A stretch of 64,000 nucleotides of DNA, taken from NCBI GenBank assembly GCA_905221605.1, contig CAJNDS010002783.1, forward strand, positions 1-64,000, written 5' to 3'. Both the position numbers and the translations under genes were made by a program. Below the pieces are notes generated by a model. It saw nothing but the letters and a program-made list of their open reading frames with translations. It searched no databases and had not been told where the DNA came from. The DNA comes from Symbiodinium natans (taxonomy: Eukaryota > Sar > Dinophyceae > Suessiales > Symbiodiniaceae). Below are positions 52,173 through 61,676 of this stretch, in pieces. Position 1 is the stretch's first letter. Each line of letters opens with the position of its first letter.

Positions 52173-54690
52173 ATGTTCACCGAGTTTTTTTGCCAGCCCG
52201 GATGGCTATACTGGTCGTGGCCCGGCATGGTTCTGATTGGTGCCGGGACGTGGTACCAAGTCCATCTGGATGTGGTGATCAATGCTTGGTTTGGAGACTT
52301 CTATGACTTGATACAGAAGGCACTGTCCAAAGAGTCGGACGTCTCCAAAGATAAGATCTACGGATACTTGTTCACCTTCTCCGAAATCGCTGGCATCTAC
52401 ATCGTGGTGGCGGTCATGTCCGTTTTCTTCACGAAGCACTGGACCTTTCGCTGGCGTCAAGCCATGAATGACTTCTGCGTCGAGCACTGGCGAGAACTGC
52501 GCCAAGTTGAGGGGGCAAGCCAGCGAGTTCAGGAAGAAGCTTGGGGCTTCAGTAGAAGCACTTCTCTAAATCAAGGGTTTAGGGTTTAGGGTTTAGGGTT
52601 AAGGGTTTAGGGTTTAGGGTTTAGGGTTTAGGCCTACAGAGTAGGGGGGCCGCCTTCTAGAGGGGCCGAGAAGTGACCAATTGCCTGGCTTCAGTTGAAC
52701 TTGGTAGCCCTAAACCCTAAACCCTAAACCCTAAACCCTAAACCCTAAACCCTAAACCCTAAACCCTAAACCCTAAACCCTAAACCCTAAACCCTAAACC
52801 CTAAACCCTACACCCTAAACCCTGAACCCTTTTCCCTTTTTTTGGTTCAAGGTCCAAGGTTCCCTTCTACAGCAACCAACCCCAAAAAGGGTGCCCTTAT
52901 GATATGTTTACTGGGCTGCCAAGCGAAACACCTGAGATGCTTCCGCTCTACTAAACAGGCCAACGGGGTCACTTTCTGTTTGGAACTGTTTTTACCTCAA
53001 CAAACCCTAAACCCGAAACCCCAAACCCCAAAGCCTAAACCCTAAACCCTAAACCCTAAACCCTAAACCCTAAACCCTAAACCCTAAACCCTAAACCCTA
53101 AACCGCACTTGGGAACGGGCGGAAGGGGTGGGGCAAAGAAAGGCAGGCGCGAACTTTTCCTCTTTGATGTCCGATGGCTTTAGGGTTTAGGGTTTAGGGT
53201 TTAGGGTTGCCAAGGACACGCGGCGCTTTGCGATCATGGTGGAAGGCATTGGGGCTTCACTCCTTCAGTCGCTCATGACTCTGGCGGGGGGGTTGACGAA
53301 ACTTGGGTTTAGGGTTTAGGGTTTAGGGTTTAGGGTTTAGGGTTTAGGGATAGTCCTATTAAGTACTGTTAGTAGAAGGCGGATTATCCCACAAGATGGG
53401 AGTTTGCGAAAATCAGGGATCCCTAATCTTGTCCCCCCAAATCGTAGGATCCCCTTATAAGAAGGACCCCAATAAGGTACCCCCCATCTTCAAATAGTAG
53501 GATTCCCTTATACTAAGGACCCCAAACAAAGGTACCCCTTGTAAACCCCCAGGTAACTAAACCCTAAATCCTAAACCCTAAACCCTAAACCCTAAACCCT
53601 CCCTAAACCCTAAACCCTAAACCCTAAACCCTAAACCCCAAATAAGGTACCCCTCGTAAATCCCCAGGTAGCCTTCCTTCCGATCCTCCACGAGTTGTCC
53701 AAGCCGGTCAAAGCCTTGCCGATCATCGGGGAGGTGCCGCACGCCATGGTCTTGCTGACCATCACTTGGGCCTTGCTGGGCACCGTGGGACTAGCTGCTT
53801 ACTGTTGGTTAGTAGGGAAATGGGGGAATGAAGGTACCCTATACCCCCCTATATATACCCCCTTTAAGGGGTTAAAGAGGATACCTCATTCCCTCATTCC
53901 CTACTAGCCAACACTAAGGCTCTGGTTGGCATGCGCCTACCGGGTTTGGAGTTTCAGAACCAGCTTCTTAGGGGCACTTGGAACAAATTTTTAGTTTTTG
54001 GGCACTTTAATTCCTAAGAAACAGCAAGAATGTATGAACAATTGCTAGGGTTCCAAGTTCAGTAGAGGCTTGTGGAGGCTGCCTTCAGAAAGGAGCTGGT
54101 CTTTGGCGAGGATCGGGAAGACCGCGCGCAGCGGGAGGTGGTGGACCAGCTCTTCGCAGCAGTCCGGGAGAGCTACTTCCAGGTCTACTTCAACTTCATG
54201 TACTTTGACTTTGCCAAGTGGTCCTACCTACAGTTTGGGGTGATCATTCCCTACTTGGCCCTTGTCCCCTGCATTGCGGAGGGGCAGATCACCCTGGGCC
54301 AGATGCAACGGCTCGTGAGCGCCTTCAGTAGCGTGGAGCGCTCCCTGCAATTCCTGGTGCGCAACTGGGATCAGATCCCCGGCTGAACTCTGCGGGGGGG
54401 CTTCAGGGAGGAGGTTTTGTGTCCGCTCCCACAAGGTACTCTTCTTGAATCTCGTGTTGTGTATCTAAGAGCAAAGCAGTTGAGCTGTAGAGCTTCTCGA
54501 GCCTGAATTGCACGCGGCTGATGGGCTTTCTGAGGATCGTCGAGCTAATTTCTGCAGCTTGGCTTTCAGAAGTTCCAGCAACTTAGTGCTGAATGTCTAG
54601 TTCGAGGGTGACTTGACGATTGTTCCTCCCGTGGCACGAAGGTATACAAGCGGCTGCGACAGTTCAGCCTCACGCTCAGTGACGAGGCAT
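52173..54690 (+). CDS. SbmA/BacA-family transporter, seven exons
   Basis: Homologue of the bacterial inner-membrane peptide transporter family SbmA/BacA (Pfam PF05992). Exons: 52173-52535 (NAWFGDFYDLIQKALS; FRWRQAMNDF; EGASQRVQE); 53215-53283 (RRFAIMVEGIGASLLQSLMT); 53668-53796 (AFLPIL; LPIIGEVPHAMV); 53919-53962 (LVGMRLPGLEFQNQ); 54068-54373 (VEAAFRKELVFGED; ITLGQMQRLVSAFSSVERSL); 54535-54553 (19 nt, IVELIS); 54642-~54690 (VYKRLRQF). They align to SbmA in order, without gaps at the junctions. Introns: 52536-53214 GA-AG, 53284-53667 GC-AG, 53797-53918 GC-AG, 53963-54067 GC-AG, 54374-54534 GA-AG, 54554-54641 GC-AG. About 325 residues against about 400 in E. coli, the difference being near the N-terminus; there the start MFTEFF..PG resembles SbmA's. 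No ATPase domain seen downstream. Bacterial origin by transfer is inferred. Confidence 0.92.
52577..53350. repeat. Telomere-like arrays in SbmA-like introns 1 and 2
   Basis: Intron 1 holds TTTAGGG (52577-52633), CCCTAAA (52706-52828), CCCTAAA (52998-53105) and TTTAGGG (53178-53209, stopping five bases before the acceptor). Intron 2 holds TTTAGGG (53306-53350). Confidence 0.95.
53391..53667. mobile_element. Family 2-like element split by a CCCTAAA array, SbmA-like intron 2
   Basis: ATGGGAGTTTGCGAAAATCAGGG followed by two copies of GTAGGAT(C/T)CCCTTATA and of AA(T/C)AAGGTACCCC. A CCCTAAA array (53556-53638) separates GGTACCCCTTGTAAACCCCC from a second copy, GGTACCCCTCGTAAATCCCC, which ends at the acceptor CCAG (53667). 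The array seems inserted into, and partly duplicating, the element. Confidence 0.65.
53797..53918. mobile_element. Intron consisting of a TIR element (family 1), SbmA-like intron 3
   Basis: The 122-base GC-AG intron starts GCTTACTGTTGGTTAGTAGG and ends CCTACTAGCCAACACTAAG; the termini pair over about 22 bases with few mismatches, right up to the splice sites. Inner arms GGGGGAATGAAGGTA and CCTCATTCCCTC resemble the elements at 37759, 46163 and 62625. GCT is repeated at the donor and just after the acceptor. Nothing else is in the intron. Confidence 0.92.
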
Positions 54691-54693
54691 CTT

Positions 54694-55045
54694 GCCCTAA
54701 ACCCTGAACCCTGAACCCTAAACCCTAAACCCTAAACCCTAAACCCTAAACTCTAAACCCTAAACCCTAAACCCTAAACCCTAAACCCTAATCCTTAGAG
54801 TCGCTCAGCCTTGGAAGCCCTTGGCATAGACCAAACCCTCGTCTCCTGCAGAAGGCTTTGGCCAGATTAGGGTTTAGGGTTTAGGGTTTAGGGTTAAGAT
54901 TATCGGGCTTGTTATGCCCTCAAGTATAAGGGGGCGAGTATGAACTAGCCATAGTTGGTAGGGTTATGCCCGCACTCAAGTATAGGGGTGAGTATGAACT
55001 AGCAATCCTAAACCCTAAACTGTAAACCCTAAACCCTAAACCCTG
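54694..55045. repeat. Telomere-like arrays and a 55-base duplication
   Basis: CCCTAAA at 54694-54795, TTTAGGG at 54868-54895, CCCTAAA at 55005-55045. Between them TTATGCCC..CTCAAGTATA..GAGTATGAACTAGC occurs twice (54915 and 54964). Confidence 0.9.
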
Positions 55046-56149
55046 CTAGTCGCCCACGCCTCGGCCCCATCAGATGAGCCCGCGCAGCGACGCTCCTGGG
55101 GACTTCCCGTCGCCTTCGCGTCTCGGGCATAGGTATCTCGGCGAAAGGTCCATTTCTTTGACATTCTATGCAGTACGGCGAGGTTGTTGGCATGTTGCTA
55201 CCTCTAGCGGCTCTAGTGGTTGTGGAAGCTACCATAAGAACTGATACTAAACTCTCGCATCGGAAGCTTGGCACGAGGTTTCGGACAGGTGTCCGCAGCA
55301 ACAGTTCCTGCATTCAGGTTTGGCCTGGGATCTGACGGGAGGTTGTATTGAATGCCGGGCCAGCCGAGGCATGTCTACGTGGAGCTGGACAATCTGTCAG
55401 GAGGCTCAGAGAAGCCCTCGAACCCTTGATCGGGTCGAACCGGACCCGAGGAGTATTTTGAATTCTTGCGGGTGCGACCTCTGCGTGTGCTCTGCGAATC
55501 CGCAGCCCACGCCGAAGAATGGGGTTTCAGCCGACCCAGTCTGTATACAAACTGCAGCCAAAGGGTAGCGCAAGATGTCTCTGCAGCAGAAGGGAAGCAA
55601 GGTGTCTCTTGTGAGGTTTGAGCACCTCTGCTTCACCTTTCTCACAAATTCTGTAAGAAAGGTGAATTTGTGAATACTTAGAGCCGCAGTCGGCTATAAA
55701 CATTGCGTAGCGACCGAGCGACTGACTGCCATCTCATGCTGTGCACTGATCCTGCAGCAGAGAATCGCAGCATGCTCTCTGTCAGGCCGGGGACAACGGC
55801 TGGAGCCTCTTAGTCTCAGTGCTGGAGCAGCGACGCACATCTGGCCCCAGAGCCATGAGGCCACGTCTCAGCAGCTTCCGCACTGCAGTGCGGAGCTCAA
55901 GGGGCATGTTTTATTATGATGATTATGATTAACAGTTTATTATTGTTATTGTAATTTTTTAATTTTTTCTTATTATTGTGATTACTATTCTTCTTATTAG
56001 TTGTTATTACTATTATTATGATTATTATTTCGTTTTCCCCGTAGATGAACGAGATCATGACGAGGAAAATGGAGATCCGACAGGGGCCGGAACGACGAGC
56101 TCACGACATCGAGGTGCCGTAAGCCCGTGTGCACCCAGGAGGTTCAGGG
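55046..56149. other. Unassigned
   Basis: Frames such as 55320-55568 are open but unrecognised; TTATTATTG A/T tract at 55915-56035. Short hairpin near 55633-55670 (CACCTTTCTCACAAATTC / GAAAGGTGAATTTGTGA). Confidence 0.35.
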
Positions 56150-57041
56150 TTCAGGGTTTAGGGTTTAGGGTTCAGGGTTTAAGGTTTAGGGTGTAGGGTT
56201 TAAGGTTTAGGGTTTAGGGATGTTTAGGGTTTAAGGTTTGGGGTTTAGGGTTTAGGGTTTACTACTGCAGTGCTTCGGCCTCCGGTCTCTCGGGAGGCCG
56301 GCAGCATGGTCTTGGCAGCCTTTCGAGACCCAGGCTCAGCCGCATTCCCCTTGCAAGGTGTTCTCACGTTTTTTTCTGGAGGACACAGTCAGCCGACACT
56401 CCTCTCCTGGCGCGTGGGAGAAGGGGTCGGGGCCTGGGCTGAGATGTGTAAGACAGTGGGGCACACCGCAGAGAGCAAAGCTGTTAGGCGGTCCCTGGCT
56501 ACATTGAAGTTGCGGTGGCGCAGCCCTCAGAATGAGCCGTGCTTCTGGCGGCCCTAGCCCCTCCAGCTGAGCTGCAGGCGAGCATGCGGCTCTGTGAGAG
56601 TGCGGACTTCAAAGCGCCGGAAGCAGTGCAGACCTGTCGGCCGACAGGCCCCAAATGGTGAACGGTTTTTGAAACGGACACCGCAAGTGGGGTTTTGTAT
56701 GGTGCTCTTTGCCTAAGGATGCCTTTTCTTTGTAGTGGAAGAGTAAGCGCCGTGCATGGCCCCTTTTCCCCTTGGGGTGTCAGGGCCGAGCTATGAAGGC
56801 CAGACGCCATTGCAGGGTGCTCAGCAAGATGTGGGGACAGTCCGGGGGGGCGGGGGTTGGAGGGGGGTTTTGCAAGCGAACCTAAACTCTAAACCCAAAA
56901 CCCTACACCGCTTTTTTTTTTAAACGTTTGCGAAGGCGAAGACTGGAGGTCGCGGACCTCTGCCCCCTGCGCTCTCCTCAGGGTAGTCTCAGCTCAGCAA
57001 AGCAAAGAGAGGTTGTGGGTGAGCAGCTGCTGTTTTTGCAG

Positions 57042-57190
57042 GGGGTGTGCTTCTTTGGAAAGGCTGGATGAGCTCCTTGCTGATGACGAGGTCATCGCTG
57101 TGGAGTTCGCATCATTTTTTCGAGAGCGGACAAGCAGTCTGCCAGGCGTCCACGCCGGCAGAGCCAGACGGAGGCTTGAGCCGAGCTTCT
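57042..57190 (+). CDS. Exon-like stretch, unknown
   Basis: After TTTTTGCAG with G; open frame including LERLDELLADDEVIAVEFAS then FFRERTSSLPG, running to a TTTAGGG array. Acidic helical character, unrecognised. Confidence 0.4.
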
Positions 57191-57512
57191 TAGGGTTTAG
57201 GGTTTAGGGTTTAGGGTTGGGGTTTAAGGGTTTAGGGTTTAGGGTTTAGGGTTGACGGAAGTTTAGGGTTTAGAGTTTAGGGCTTTGCCCGCTTGCGCGT
57301 TGGAGAGGCAGTCCTTCCAACAAGCCGTACCAGCTCCCTGCCGACTGGGTCGTGCGGCTCCCATTGAAAGTCCTGCCATCCTGCCTCTTCTCTTTCCCCA
57401 AAAAAGTACAACAAGTAGAGTTCTTCTTCCATATCAGCCGATGAAGCACAGCATATTGGGGTTTAGTAGGGTTTGGTAGGGTTTATTGGGGTTTAGGGTT
57501 TAGGGTTTAGGG

Positions 57513-57652
57513 TCAAGAGCTTTCTCCAAAAGGAGCTCTCGGCAACTGCGCAGCTTGGGGTCGCTGCCCAGGTGCAGGGGCAGCCGACGGCGTGGGCGGA
57601 CCTGAAGCTCGTCGAGAATGGCAGCACCCCAGACGGCAACTTTCAACATGGG
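57513..57652 (+). CDS. Exon-like stretch between arrays
   Basis: Open frame of about 45 codons (SFLQKELSATAQLGVAAQVQ; then WADLKLVENGSTPDGN) exactly filling the gap between two TTTAGGG arrays. Unrecognised. Confidence 0.4.
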
Positions 57653-57765
57653 GTTTAGGGTTTAGGGTTTGGGGTTTAGGGTTTAGGGTTAGGGTTTGGG
57701 GTTTAGGGTTTCGATTCACAAGAGCTTCTGAGAGTGGCCAAGGTTTCAGATTAGTCGCTGGCCCA

Positions 57766-57870
57766 GCTTCTTGCGACTTCGCTGCAAAGGGGGCCCTCCC
57801 GCCAAGTCGTGAGGCCCTGCTGGCCACGACGGAAGCCATTGACCTGTGCCTGCTGGACTGTGCTTCCAAG
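57766..57870 (+). CDS. Exon-like stretch, unknown
   Basis: Frame reads FAAKGALPPSREALLATTEA then IDLCLLDCASK; followed by a CT microsatellite (57900-57945). Possibly the same gene as 57042 and 57513. Confidence 0.35.
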
Positions 57871-58377
57871 ACCCCCCTCTCTCCTTTTTTATCTTTTTTC
57901 ATCTCTCTCTCTCTCTCTGTCTGTCTCTCTCTCTCTCTCTTCTCTCTCCGGTGCCCGAAAACTCCACCAATGTCCCGAAGTCCAAGCAAGCCGGTTTGCA
58001 TTTGTGGTAGGATGCTGCGGAATCCAGCGGTAAGGCTGGGTAGAGCTTTCGGACGCTTCTAGTTCATGACACAGGAGGAGGAGGGACAGCTCCACTTTCT
58101 GGAGCTGGAGCGTGCGCATGGAAATGCTGGCGGCTGAGTGCAGCCTGTGCGTTCCATAGACCTTTCTCACTAAGACTGCTCCCAGCATACATGTCCTGTT
58201 TGTTTGGGTTTAGAGAGGACTTCTTGGGTACGTGCATCGGGCTCTTCGTGGGGACCTAACGTCAGTGTCATTGTGAGGAAGTGGGTCAAGGGATGGCTTG
58301 CATCATCGGCTCCTACAATGTCATTCTCCTGAGTCAGAAGCAGCATGGCTTGTGAACACTCCCGTCCTCCGAGTTTC

Positions 58378-58506
58378 ATGGCTCTGACAAGTAAAATACC
58401 CGAGGCCCTTGCGAGGGAGGGCCGCTACGAAGAGGCCTCGGAAGCGTACAAGCGGGCGCCGCTTCGACGCATTCGAAAACTGCGGGCGTTCCTCCCAAAG
58501 TGTTGA
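58378..58506 (+). CDS. Exon-like stretch with TPR-like helix
   Basis: ATG frame reads EALAREGRYEEASEAYKRA, which fits the consensus of a tetratricopeptide-repeat helix A/B start (A....G.YEEA...Y..A). It ends in a stop at 58506, adjoining a TTTAGGG array. One repeat alone is weak evidence. Confidence 0.4.
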   Translation: MALTSKIPEALAREGRYEEASEAYKRAPLRRIRKLRAFLPKC

Positions 58507-58800
58507 GTTTAGGGTTTAGGGTTTAGGGTGTAGGGTTTAGGGTTTAGGGTTTAGGGTTTAGTATTTAGAGAGGCATTCAAGGCTTCCGGCGCCTTGAACG
58601 GCTCAGATGCATGAGGGTTCCGGCTCTAGAAGGGGGGTCCCTTGCAGCTGCTCCTAAACACTAAGAGGTCCCTAACCCTAAACGCTAAACCCTAAACCCT
58701 AAACCCTAAACCCTCAACCCCAAACCCTAAACCCTAAACCCTAAACCCTAAACCCTAAACCCTAAACCCTTGTCAAAACCCTAAGCCCTAAGCCCATGAA
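58504..58800. repeat. Opposed telomere-like arrays
   Basis: TTTAGGG at 58506-58560 and CCCTAAA at 58675-58790. Confidence 0.95.
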
Positions 58801-58904
58801 GCAACCCGAGGCTTGATGCCGTGCGGCGGAGTCCGATGTACAAGGCACCAGCGGCTTGTTCGTATGTGGCGATTGGGAGTCAGGCTGAAAAACAGGGCGA
58901 TAAT

Positions 58905-58926
58905 ACTATTATTATTATTATTATTG

Positions 58927-58962
<36 letters not shown>

Positions 58963-58970
58963 TACTACAT
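58905..58970. repeat. ATT microsatellite
   Basis: About 20 ATT units with one interruption. Confidence 0.95.
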
Positions 58971-58984
58971 TTTGGAAGTGCTTG

Positions 58985-59166
58985 TGGTACGATAGTTTCG
59001 CCTGTGCACTTCGTGACCCGCGAGATGGGCAATGACCCCCAGGGTCGGGTTTTTGTGCATTCGGAGTTCGTCCCAGGCGCTGTTCCCCACGGAGCGGGGG
59101 CACATACAAGGCCTGCACGCGACCTGGAGTCACAGCTTCTTGCGTTCCGCTTCCAAGGCTTCGAAG
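58985..59166 (+). CDS. Exon-like stretch, unknown
   Basis: Open frame VHFVTREMGNDPQGRVFVHS then EFVPGAVPHGAGAHTRPARD, ending before a 24-C run at 59169. Composition is protein-like. No family recognised. Confidence 0.4.
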
Positions 59167-59329
59167 GTCCCCCCCCCCCCCCCCCCCCCCCCCACATATC
59201 TCCACGCAGAACCTCCTGTTCAAGATTTGGTGCTCGGGGTTTGAGGCTTAGGGTTTCAGGGTTAGAGGTTGAAGGACATCTCATGGTTTCTTGGAGCGGT
59301 GTTGGTCGTTTCTAGCCCTCCGCTTCTAT

Positions 59330-59481
59330 GCCCAGAGAGCCCCAAGACCCCTCAATGAAGGAGTATGCCTTAAACTATATAGGCGAAAATACAGGGATCC
59401 TTAATATGGTTATTATATAGGGATCCTTAATATGGTCGAAGGTCTATTCCCTATCTTAAGGGGTGTTGGGCTCTTTGGATA
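59330..59481. mobile_element. TIR-like element, family 3
   Basis: Left AGAGAGCCCCAAGACCCCTC; right GGGGTGTTGGGCTCTTTGG. Internal direct repeat AGGGATCCTTAATATGGT. Related to 51863-52012. Confidence 0.6.
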
Positions 59482-59520
59482 GATGCCCTCTCCTGGAAGC
59501 CTTGGCTGTCCCAGCTTCCC

Positions 59521-59760
59521 GAACCCTACATCCGAAGCCCTGAACCCTAAACCCTAAACCCGAAACCCTGAACCCTGAACCCTGAACCCTGAACCCTAAA
59601 CCCTAAATCCTGAACCCTGAACCCTGAACCCTAAACCCTAAATCCTGAACCCTAAACCCTAAACCCTGGCATAGGTGCCTACAGCCGGGAGGCCAGCGAG
59701 GGCGAGAATCCTCTGCAGGGCCTTTCTGAGGAGGAGGCCGTGTCAGACTTGGTGATGGTA
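59521..59760 (+). repeat. CCCTAAA/CCCTGAA array then exon-like stretch
   Basis: Array at 59521-59668 with many CCCTGAA units. From 59675, after ATAG with G, an acidic frame (YSREASEGENPLQGLSEEEA) runs to about 59756 (possible donor GTGATGG). Unrecognised. Confidence 0.8.
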
Positions 59761-60014
59761 CATACTATTTCAGTTCTGTCAAAAACAAATCAATATATTG
59801 CATATTTTGCTCAAAAGAAAATGTATTCTATGGTAGAAGGGCCAGTGCAAGGTGTGTAGCGCTGCATTTCCGGGCCTCGCAGTTGAGCGTGGCAGGTCTC
59901 CACCCGCCGAAGTAACCTCGTCGCTTTGCACCTGAACTTGTCCCTGTGCGGCAACAAGGCCCGTGCCACAGTCGGAAATGACTGGGGCTGTCGCTGAAGT
60001 TCCGATCCCTCTTG

Positions 60015-60173
60015 CGTGTCAAGGCCGGACTTCACGCACTGGCCAGACGACATGTGGCCACCCCAGGAATCGAGAGCTCTCTCGCATGTTCCCTCGGAGG
60101 GCAGCGCTTTCTCGAAAGGCGGGGCGTTGATGCAAGGCTCTGGTTTGTTCGACCGAGTGCAGGACTTGGCAGG
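60015..60173 (+). CDS. Exon-like stretch with GT donor
   Basis: Open frame PDFTHWPDDMWPPQESRALS, then GSGLFDRVQDLAG, ending at GTGAGGTTTC. Unrecognised. Confidence 0.35.
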
Positions 60174-60608
60174 GGTGAGGTTTCACGGTTATGCGGTTGC
60201 AGGCGGTTACAGGCGGTGTCACGGGGTATCGCGCGGCAGCACGCGGAGTATTATGTGTTATTCACTGGAGCCTAGGCGGACATCGCACTGGGCGCCCGAC
60301 CCAGCTTGCAGGGCTTGGACATTTAGACTTAGACAAGAGAACATCTGGCTGTGGTAGAAGATTGAGTGAGTCGCATTGACAGCTGGAATCCTGTGGAAGA
60401 GTAAAGCATGTCGGGTCACACAAGTGAATGTTCCGAAGCACTGGGCTCGCCTACGGCCACAACACCCACATGGGGCTCATAGAAATCAGGTTGTCCGAGC
60501 AGCCTCCCCCCAAGCACGACCAGGGCATCCCAAAATCAGCTGCCACACGAAGTTCGGTGGACGCCCTTTCATCCATTCGTTAGGACCTTGTTTCAGACTG
60601 TATAGACC

Positions 60609-60860
60609 ATGGCGTTCGACTTCGATGACATGGAGGCGGGCCATCAGTGCCAGGGTACCAAAACTAAGCTTCAGTACCCTCTTCAGTCCACAAATCCAGA
60701 AGCCTGTTCCCCTGTTGCATGAAGCCAAACAGCATCTTGGCACCGGCAAACGCGAAGCGCCAAACCCAGCTTGACACAGGCGGAGGCCCAGGCACGCCTT
60801 GCGGAAGGCAATGATGCAGCGGCACGCCAGGAGTTGGGTTCGCTCCAAATCGATCATGGA
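60609..60860 (+). CDS. Two exon-like stretches, unknown
   Basis: 60609-60722: ATG frame starting MAFDFDDMEAGHQCQGTK, to a stop. 60780-60860: after GACACAG with G, frame AEAQARLAEGNDAAARQELG. They may be exons of one unknown gene; the first ATG has the look of a translation start. Confidence 0.35.
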
Positions 60861-60915
60861 AAAGGGATAGGGCGGGGCTCATGTTTTAGGGCCCATGGTC
60901 CTTGCCGGTCTGATC

Positions 60916-61435
60916 TGAACCCTAAACCCAAACCCTAAACCCTAAACCCTACACCCCGATCTCATGCTCGTGTCTGAGCTGCCTCCCAAGTCCCTGGCGA
61001 GGCACTTGGGGCCGCGGAGACCCCGAACGAGTGGCGAGGAGGGCATCTTGGCCCGCACATGTGTAACAATATAATCACATTATTGCGCAATATGAGTCTG
61101 AAAAGCCATGGAAACAAAGTAAGGTAATGGGAATATGGGACAACAGCAAAATTGGGAGTCGGCTGCCAGGTCCCAGAGTGTGCTTGACTTACGGGAAAGA
61201 AGGCCTTGGAGGGTTTGTGGTATTTTTCAGGCTCCATGCGCAGGTCTTGCGAATCCCTCGTCTCCGCCAAGAGCTGCCTTCGCGTTCGCTTCTGTGTGTT
61301 TTTTCAGTGACTGTGGGCATGCTGCTCTCCCTTCTTCTGTGGTCAATTGCAACTACATGACAACAATCCAGAACCCTTCGGTAGCCTTGGTGTTGCCCTA
61401 AACCCTGAACACTAAACCCTAAGCCCTGAGCCAGC
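60916..61435. repeat. Short telomere-like arrays with unassigned interval
   Basis: CCCTAAA at 60916-60957 and 61397-61432. The interval shows only unrecognised frames. Confidence 0.85.
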
Positions 61436-61676
61436 TGCTGTAACAAAAAAAGGACGCTGCCGCCGATGCGAAACTTTCTGGATCCGAAGAAGCGGTTTCT
61501 GCCGTCGCGACAAGACCTTCGAAAGTATCTTGAGACCCTTGGCTGCGTTATCTCTTATTATGTTGTCATGTTCTTATTAAGATCGCGTATTTCAGGGTAG
61601 ATGTAGGGCTTGGAGGGACTTGGGCAGACTTAGGCACTTCACATGGGTGTAGCCTTTCACAGGACCCTGTCGTACA

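Larger units (their letters stand above)
56150..57715. repeat. TTTAGGG-orientation arrays
   Basis: Arrays at 56150-56262 (with TTCAGGG, TTTAAGG variants), 57190-57280, 57455-57511 and 57652-57712; a few CCCTAAA-like units at 56880-56910. Here most are in the TTTAGGG orientation. 56270-56560 is an unrecognised open frame and 56820-56880 is G-rich. Confidence 0.93.

Noticed and set aside
54687-61400. ATP-binding domain fused to the SbmA-like transporter
   Set aside because: Looked for Walker A-like and signature motifs downstream; none seen in any + frame.
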